In this document: positions 6,884 through 11,083 of the stretch, in pieces
Numbering within the stretch: position 1 is the first letter of the stretch
How the letters are laid out: each line of letters opens with the position of its first letter
Assembly: GCA_937875615.1 (NCBI GenBank)
Contig: CALNBU010001000.1
Span: 1-11,083, forward strand
Reading direction: 5' to 3'
Source of the DNA: an uncultured Archangium sp.
GTDB lineage: Bacteria > Myxococcota > Myxococcia > Myxococcales > Myxococcaceae
DNA length: 11,083 nt
Notes under the pieces: model-generated
The model's input: only the letters and a program-made list of their open reading frames with translations
The model's database searches: none
What the model was told of the DNA's origin: nothing
Translations under genes and position numbers: made by a program

Positions 6884-7909
6884 ATGGACCTCTACGGCCT
6901 GAGCCGCGTCGTCGGAGAGCAGGGCGTGCTGCCGCAGCGCGCGCACACGTTGGACCCCTCCTTGCCGCTGCGTGACGGTGAGCTGCTGATCGAGGTGGAG
7001 AGCCTCAACATCGACGCGGCGTCGTTCAAGCAGCTGAAGGAGAGCGCGAAGGGCGACGCGCAGCAGCTGGGGCGGATGGTGCAGGAGATCGTCTCGGCGC
7101 GCGGCAAGATGCACAATCCGGTCACCGGCTCCGGTGGGATGTTGATCGGACGGGTGCTGGAGGTGTCTCCTTCGCACCCCGACTTCAACGCCCTGCGCGT
7201 GGGAGATCGCCTGGCGACGCTGGTGAGCCTCACCCTCACGCCGCTGGTCATCGACGAGGTGCGCGCGGTGAAGATGGACATCGACCGCGTGGACGTGCGC
7301 GGGCGCGCCATCCTGTTCCCTTCGGGGATCTACGCGAAGCTCCCGGAGGATCTCCCGGACACCCTGTCGCTGGCGGCGCTCGACGTGGCCGGGGCGCCGG
7401 CGCTCACCGCGCGCTACGTGAAGCCCGGCCAGCGGGTGGTGATGCTGGGCGCCGGCAAGAGCGGGGCCCTGTGCCTCGCGCAGGCCCGTGAGGCGATGGG
7501 GCGCGACGGGCAGCTGCTGGCCCTCGACATCTCTCAGGGCGCGCTGGACACGCTGAAGGGGTTGGGCCTGTGCGACGCCGTGGCGCGGGTCGATGCCACC
7601 CGCGGGGTCGAGGTGCTGGAGGCCGTCTCCCGTTGGAGCGGCGGTCAGCTCGCCGACCTGGTCATCAACTGCGCCTCCGTCCCCAACACCGAGATGGCTT
7701 CGCTCCTCTCGGTGAGGAATGGCGGCACCGTCATCTTCTTCTCGATGGCGACCAGCTTCACCACCGCGGCGCTGGGGGCCGAGGGCGTGGGGCGAGACGT
7801 GGAGATGATCATCGGCAACGGCTACGTGCCGGGCCACGCGGAGCTCACGCTGAACCTGCTCCGGCGCCACGACGGGCTGCGGCGGCTGTTCGAACAGCGC
7901 TACGTTTGA
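6884..7909 (+). CDS. kdd: L-erythro-3,5-diaminohexanoate dehydrogenase
   Basis: A 341-residue protein of the zinc-type alcohol dehydrogenase fold that matches the KDD family (EC 1.4.1.11). KDD oxidatively deaminates L-erythro-3,5-diaminohexanoate to 5-amino-3-oxohexanoate with NAD(P)+ in the 3-aminomutase route of lysine degradation. Visible family features are the DRVDVRG...AILFPSGIYAKLP segment (about 133-155), LDVAGAPALTARYVKPGQ, the Rossmann loop Gly189-Ala-Gly-Lys-Ser-Gly194, and the C-terminal stretch FFSMATSFTTAALGAEGVG...IIGNGY. Length is normal for the family. ATG 6884 is the only plausible start: it lies 17 nt beyond the gltH terminator and the frame before it runs through that hairpin. 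Only a weak AGG precedes it. No other lysine-pathway gene (kamA, kamDE, kce, kal, kat) is in the window. With terminators on both sides, it is probably a single-gene unit. Confidence 0.88.
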   Translation: MDLYGLSRVVGEQGVLPQRAHTLDPSLPLRDGELLIEVESLNIDAASFKQLKESAKGDAQQLGRMVQEIVSARGKMHNPVTGSGGMLIGRVLEVSPSHPDFNALRVGDRLATLVSLTLTPLVIDEVRAVKMDIDRVDVRGRAILFPSGIYAKLPEDLPDTLSLAALDVAGAPALTARYVKPGQRVVMLGAGKSGALCLAQAREAMGRDGQLLALDISQGALDTLKGLGLCDAVARVDATRGVEVLEAVSRWSGGQLADLVINCASVPNTEMASLLSVRNGGTVIFFSMATSFTTAALGAEGVGRDVEMIIGNGYVPGHAELTLNLLRRHDGLRRLFEQRYV

Positions 7910-7925
7910 CCTGCGGTGCGGGCAC

Positions 7926-7963
7926 AAAAAAAGGGCCGCGGTGTGACCGCGGCCCTTCTTGTT
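7926..7963. terminator. Bidirectional terminator between kdd and the minus-strand block
   Basis: An 11-bp perfect stem (AAGGGCCGCGG 7931-7941 with CCGCGGCCCTT 7947-7957, loop TGTGA) has an A-run on the left (7926-7932) and a T-rich tract on the right (TTCTTGTTT to 7963). It can serve both kdd on the plus strand and the converging coiled-coil gene on the minus strand. Confidence 0.85.
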
Positions 7964-7977
7964 TCGCGTCGAGGCGC

Positions 7978-8958
7978 TCAGGCCTGCGCGGTAGGCGTCT
8001 CAGTCGTCGCCGCAGGCTCGGTGGCCGCCGGCGCCTCCGTCGCAGGGGCTTCGTCGGGCGAGGTGGCCGGGGCGGCCTCCAGCCGGGCGAGGGCTTCCGC
8101 CTCGGCGGCGTCCTCTGCCGCGTGCTTGGCCTTGATGGCCTCGTCGCTCTTCACCGCCTCTTCGGCGGTGAGATCGAGGCGGCCGGCGTCGACGCCCGCC
8201 TTCTTCTCGAGGTCGCGGATGGCGCGCTTGAGGAGATCGTTCTCCATGGTGGTGCGGTTGAGCCGCAGCTCGACGGCGCGGAACTTGTCCCGGGCCAGCT
8301 GGGCATCCTGGTACACGCGCTTGGCCTCGCGCTGGTGCCGGTCGAACTTCACCTTCACCGACTTGAGCTCGCGGTCGAGCTCGTTGGCCTTCTTCCGGTC
8401 ATTCGCCGACTGCGTCTCGAGGCGGGCGATGCGCTCCTTCTCGACGTCGGAGAGCTCCCGGATGACGCGGGTGATGACCTCCTGCGGCTTCGGCGCCTCC
8501 TGCTTCTCTTCGGGCTTCTCGGGGGCGGGGCGGCGGCGGCCCTTGTTCTCGGCGTCGGCCTTGACGCGGGTGAGCTCCGCGAGGGCCTGCGCGAGCTCGG
8601 CGCGCGTCGCGTCGAGCTGGATGGAGGCGGCGCGCTCTGCTTCGCCGCGGGCCTTCACCAGATCATCCTCTGACTTGTTGGCCTCGGTCGCGTCGAAGAG
8701 CTTCTTCTTCGCGCCCTTGAGCTCGTCCTTCAGCTCGCTGTGCTGCTTCTTCAGCTCCGACAGCTCCTTGCTCTTCTTGTCGAGCTCGGCCGCGACCTTG
8801 CGGGCCTCGTCGCCGTTGTCGCGGCGCTCAGCGCGTGCGGGGGCCTGGTTGGAGGCATGGGAAGCCGTGACGTTGGCGGACTTGCCGCCGAGCAGGCCGA
8901 GGTTGAAGGCGAGGCTGATCGCGAGCGCGACGCCGATCAGAACGAGTGCGATGGTCAC
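7978..8958 (-). CDS. Membrane-anchored coiled-coil protein, function unknown
   Basis: A 326-residue protein from GTG 8958. This start is preferred because GCGGAG lies 9 nt upstream and because codons before it (CCT, CTT, ATT) are AT-rich compared with the rest of the gene. An in-frame TTG at 8985 would add nine residues (MNPLAEISQ) but has no Shine-Dalgarno. The N-terminus is a single hydrophobic helix (about 2-22, VTIALVLIGVALAISLAF), without a preceding positive charge and followed by Lys. This suggests an anchor with the rest in the cytoplasm, though a periplasmic location cannot be excluded. Long charged heptad-like coiled coils follow, interrupted by a basic Pro-rich break (GRRRPAPEKPEEKQ), and the tail is Ala/Pro/Thr/Glu-rich and probably disordered. 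No enzymatic motif or known family was recognised. It lies downstream of htpX on the same strand, probably co-transcribed. A structural or scaffolding role is only a guess. Confidence 0.75.
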   Translation of the reverse strand: MTIALVLIGVALAISLAFNLGLLGGKSANVTASHASNQAPARAERRDNGDEARKVAAELDKKSKELSELKKQHSELKDELKGAKKKLFDATEANKSEDDLVKARGEAERAASIQLDATRAELAQALAELTRVKADAENKGRRRPAPEKPEEKQEAPKPQEVITRVIRELSDVEKERIARLETQSANDRKKANELDRELKSVKVKFDRHQREAKRVYQDAQLARDKFRAVELRLNRTTMENDLLKRAIRDLEKKAGVDAGRLDLTAEEAVKSDEAIKAKHAAEDAAEAEALARLEAAPATSPDEAPATEAPAATEPAATTETPTAQA

Positions 8959-9012
8959 CTGGGAAATCTCCGCAAGAGGGTTCAACTACCGGCGCCGGCC
9001 ATAGCTGGCCCC

Positions 9013-9915
9013 TCAGCGCATGGCAAGGAGCCGACGGACCCGCGCGTCGATGGGCGGGTGCGTGGCGAACAGGCGCATCACCCCGCTGCTGGAGAGCGGG
9101 TTGACGATGAACATGTGCGCGGTGGCGGGCGAGTGGTCGAGCGGCAGCGCCTGGTTTCCCCGCTCCAGGCGGGAGAGCGCAGAGGCCAGCCCTTCTGGGT
9201 CTCCCGTCAGCTGGGCGGCGGCCGCGTCGGCGTCGAACTCGCGGGCGCGGCTGATGGCCAGCTGGATGAGGGTGGCGGTGAGCGGCGCCACGACGAGCAG
9301 CCCCAGCGCGACCAGCGGGTTGGTCCCCTCGTCGTCGTCAGCGTTGCGGAGGAACGAGCCGCCGAACCAGAACACCATCTGGGAGACGTGGCTGATGACG
9401 CCGGCGAGCGTGCCGGCCACGGTCATGGTCAGGGTGTCGCGGTTCTTCACGTGCGACAGTTCGTGCGCGAGCACCCCCGCCAGCTCGCGCCGGTCCATCA
9501 GCTGCAGCAGGCCGGTGGTGACCGCCACCGCGGCCTTCGCGGGGCTCCGTCCGGTGGCGAAGGCGTTGGGGGTGGGCGTGTCGATGACGTACAGCTTCGG
9601 CATGGGGAGGCCGCCCCGCTGCGCGAGCTGCGCGGTGAGCTGTTCCAGCCAGGGCAGCTCGCTGGGGGCCAGGGGCCGCGCCCGATTCATCATCAGCGCG
9701 AGCCGATCGCTGAACCAGAAGGAGCCGAGGTTCATCAGCGTCACCAGCGCGCCAGCCCAGAGGAGGCCGCGCGCACCGCCGATGAGCTGGCCCACGGCGA
9801 GGGTCAGCGCGGTCATCGCCGCCAGCAGCGCGGCGGTCTTCAGGGCGTTCGACCAGCGCGCGCCGGCACCCTGCGACAGCGGGGAGAGGGTCGGGGAGAA
9901 GGTCTGCTTGTACAT
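9013..9915 (-). CDS. htpX: HtpX-like M48 family membrane zinc metalloprotease
   Basis: A 300-residue protein, the usual length for HtpX, which degrades misfolded or damaged inner-membrane proteins with its active site on the cytoplasmic side. The zinc site is complete: HELSH at 151-155 (His151, Glu152, His155) and the third ligand Glu226 in SRAREFDAD. The family segment PNAFATGRSP (116-125) and the C-terminal THPPIDARVRRL are present. Predicted membrane helices lie at about 27-46, 48-64, 165-187 and 202-221. ATG 9915 is the only in-frame start before the hydrophobic region, since no ATG, GTG or TTG occurs in frame back to the regA stop. Its leader has no well-spaced Shine-Dalgarno: AGAGG sits 1 nt from ATG inside the palindrome CCTCTAGAGG (9917-9926). 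It lies 58 nt after regA on the same strand with no clear terminator between, so co-transcription is likely. Confidence 0.93.
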   Translation of the reverse strand: MYKQTFSPTLSPLSQGAGARWSNALKTAALLAAMTALTLAVGQLIGGARGLLWAGALVTLMNLGSFWFSDRLALMMNRARPLAPSELPWLEQLTAQLAQRGGLPMPKLYVIDTPTPNAFATGRSPAKAAVAVTTGLLQLMDRRELAGVLAHELSHVKNRDTLTMTVAGTLAGVISHVSQMVFWFGGSFLRNADDDEGTNPLVALGLLVVAPLTATLIQLAISRAREFDADAAAAQLTGDPEGLASALSRLERGNQALPLDHSPATAHMFIVNPLSSSGVMRLFATHPPIDARVRRLLAMR

Positions 9916-9973
9916 GCCTCTAGAGGTAAGGCGCGAGGCTCGCTCCGCAACCGACCGTTCGGCCGGCGTGGGC

Positions 9974-10501
9974 TCATCGCGGCGGCGGGTACTTCTGCAG
10001 CTTTCGCTGGAGTGATCTCCGATGCAGCCCCAGGCGCCGCGCGGCCTCGGAGATGTTGTCGCCGCAGTCGTGCAGGACCCGGTGGATGTACTCCCACTCC
10101 GCGCGGGCCAGGGTGGGGGTCTCGGGCTCGACGGCAGGTGGCGCCGCGTCGCCGCTCAGCGCCCGGTGCACCGCGTCGGCGTCGACCGGCTTGGTGAGGT
10201 ACACGGCGGCGCCGCGCCGGGTGGCCTCCACCGCGGTGGAGATGCTGCCGTAGCCGGTGAGCATCACCACCCGGGTGTTGGGGTCCTGCGCCTTGAGCGC
10301 CGAGAGCAGCTCGAGCCCCGACGCGCCGGGCATGCGGAGATCCAGCACCGCGAACTCCGGCGCCTCGGTGGCGAGGGCGAGGGCCTCGTCGACGCTGCCC
10401 GCCAGCGTCACCGCGTACCCGCGCTCACCGAGCGCCCGGCCGAGGCGGGTGCGGAAGGCCTCGTCGTCGTCGACCAGGAGCAGGGAAGGCGCGGAGCTCA
10501 T
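9974..10501 (-). CDS. regA: RegA/PrrA/ActR-type response regulator
   Basis: A 175-residue response regulator. The receiver domain (about 5-120) has the acidic pocket Asp11-Asp12-Asp13, phospho-acceptor Asp54, Thr82 and Lys104 with the following Pro105. A short Pro/Glu linker leads to a Fis-type helix-turn-helix (about 130-172). Its last part, NISEAARRLGLHRRSLQRKLQK, is the characteristic near-invariant recognition region of the RegA/PrrA/ActR family. These are global redox regulators of respiration, carbon and nitrogen metabolism in alphaproteobacteria and occur more widely. It has no AAA+ domain, so it is not a sigma54 activator. Its ATG overlaps the kinase stop (ATGA, 10498-10501) and has no Shine-Dalgarno, so translation is probably coupled to the kinase. 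The target genes cannot be read from this window. The gene symbol indicates family, not proven orthology. Confidence 0.88.
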   Translation of the reverse strand: MSSAPSLLLVDDDEAFRTRLGRALGERGYAVTLAGSVDEALALATEAPEFAVLDLRMPGASGLELLSALKAQDPNTRVVMLTGYGSISTAVEATRRGAAVYLTKPVDADAVHRALSGDAAPPAVEPETPTLARAEWEYIHRVLHDCGDNISEAARRLGLHRRSLQRKLQKYPPPR

Positions 10502-11083
10502 GCCAGGGGCAGCTCGATGGTGGCCACGGTGCCGCGAGGCAGGTTGCGTTCGTACTGCAGCGAGCCGCCGAGCTGGGCGGCCAAGGTGCGCGCCAGGAAC
10601 ACGCCCAGGCCCAGCCCCTGGCCCACCGGTCGGGTGGTGAAGAAGGGCTCACCCAGCCGGGAGAAAACCTCGGGCGGCAGCGCGGGCCCGGCGTCGCTCA
10701 CCTTCATCACCAGCCGTGCCTCGCGGCGCTCGACCCGCAGGGTGACCTCCGGGGAGCCGGCCAGCGCGTTGCGCAGCAGGTTGGTGAGGGCCTGCGTGAG
10801 CGCCGCGCGGGGGCCTAGCACCGCGAGGCCCGGCGTGGTGTGCGCCGCCACCGGGAGCGGGAGCTGCGCGAGCGCCTCGTCGATCCATTCGTCCACCGGC
10901 ACCCGGGTGAAGCTCTCGGCGGCCACCTCGCCGCTGCGGGTGGACATGCGCGAGAGGATGCCCCGGCACCGGGCGATCTGCGCCTGCACCAGCCGGACGT
11001 CTTCGCGGACGCCGTCGGGGACCACCAGGCGCTCGAGCGCGGCGGCCAGCTCGGTGGAGGCCACCGCGATGGTGCCCAGCGGC
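10498..11083 (-). CDS. regB: RegB/PrrB/ActS-type sensor histidine kinase, 5' part missing
   Basis: Only the C-terminal 194 residues are visible; the frame is open to the window edge. The visible start, PLGTIAVASTEL, is the end of a RegB-type H-box (family pattern HELGTPLATI), so the phosphorylated His should lie about five residues beyond the edge. The dimerisation helix continues to ARCRGIL. The Cys there (visible residue 39, codon 10966-10968) matches in context the redox-active Cys of RegB. The ATPase domain has an N-box NLLRNA (about 101-106), a G1 box DAGPALP lacking the second Gly of DxGxG, an FFTT F-box and the G2 box GQGLGLGVFLA typical of RegB. The membrane-spanning sensor part would be upstream of the window. 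It should autophosphorylate and pass the phosphate to the overlapping regulator. A GTG at 11064 is not the start because homology continues through it. Confidence 0.85.
   Translation of the reverse strand, partial: PLGTIAVASTELAAALERLVVPDGVREDVRLVQAQIARCRGILSRMSTRSGEVAAESFTRVPVDEWIDEALAQLPLPVAAHTTPGLAVLGPRAALTQALTNLLRNALAGSPEVTLRVERREARLVMKVSDAGPALPPEVFSRLGEPFFTTRPVGQGLGLGVFLARTLAAQLGGSLQYERNLPRGTVATIELPLA

Noticed and set aside
6806..7927. Minus-strand open frame antisense to kdd
   Set aside because: His/Arg/Gln-rich shadow. The plus strand encodes a recognisable enzyme along the whole length.
7570..8673. Plus-strand open frame crossing the end of kdd, the bidirectional terminator and the coiled-coil gene
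   Set aside because: It spans a strong terminator and two real genes on opposite strands, and its sequence is Arg/Gly/Leu-rich shadow.
8982..9002. Six-codon mini-ORF (ATG...TGA) on the minus strand between htpX and the coiled-coil gene
   Set aside because: It is very short, has no Shine-Dalgarno and no recognisable leader-peptide logic; probably chance.
9917..9926. Palindrome CCTCTAGAGG just before the htpX start
   Set aside because: A single 10-bp palindrome without flanking arms or a second copy; not enough to call an operator.
9950..9966. Near-palindrome CCGACCGTTCGGCCGG after regA
   Set aside because: It has a mismatch, almost no loop and no T-run, so it is not supported as a terminator between regA and htpX.
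8740..10197. Long plus-strand open frame across the coiled-coil, htpX and regA genes
   Set aside because: Shadow of three minus-strand genes with clear motifs; the composition is biased and no domain is visible.

Overview
The window is high-GC DNA from a bacterium that is almost certainly a member of the Myxococcota (Myxococcales and relatives). The evidence is a run of genes in the order known for the Glt/Agl gliding-motility (focal adhesion) machinery of Myxococcus xanthus, together with the myxobacterial AgmX/PglI-type C-terminal tail on one of the products. The assignment rests on remembered family features and gene order; no database search was run.

Positions 1-6809 (plus strand) carry five motility genes. 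They are the 3' part of gltD (large TPR protein, cut by the window edge), gltE (TPR lipoprotein), gltF (small exported protein), gltG (FHA-like domain, one membrane span, Gly-rich stretch and TonB-like tail) and gltH (small outer-membrane beta-barrel, also called CglE). Together they would form the part of the trans-envelope complex that links the inner-membrane AglRQS motor to the outer-membrane adhesion module. gltD-gltE and gltF-gltG are tightly spaced. A 138-nt spacer with a perfect hairpin and a tandem 12-bp repeat separates gltE from gltF. A strong intrinsic terminator followed by a candidate promoter separates gltG from gltH. gltI, gltJ and aglRQS are not seen here.

Positions 6884-7909 (plus) encode an L-erythro-3,5-diaminohexanoate dehydrogenase (kdd), a lysine-fermentation enzyme standing alone between two intrinsic terminators. 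The second is a bidirectional terminator where transcription converges with the minus-strand block.

Positions 7978-11083 (minus) form a probable four-gene transcription unit. In the order of transcription it reads: a RegB/PrrB-type sensor kinase (C-terminal part only), its RegA/PrrA/ActR-type response regulator (overlapping by 4 nt), an HtpX-like M48 zinc protease of the inner membrane, and a membrane-anchored coiled-coil protein of unknown function.

No RNA genes, mobile elements, CRISPR arrays or phage signatures were seen. No wholly new system is evident. The most unusual points are the degenerate phosphothreonine-binding site of GltG, the internal regulatory breaks in the glt cluster, the lone kdd gene, and the RegBA pair next to an htpX-coiled-coil gene pair.
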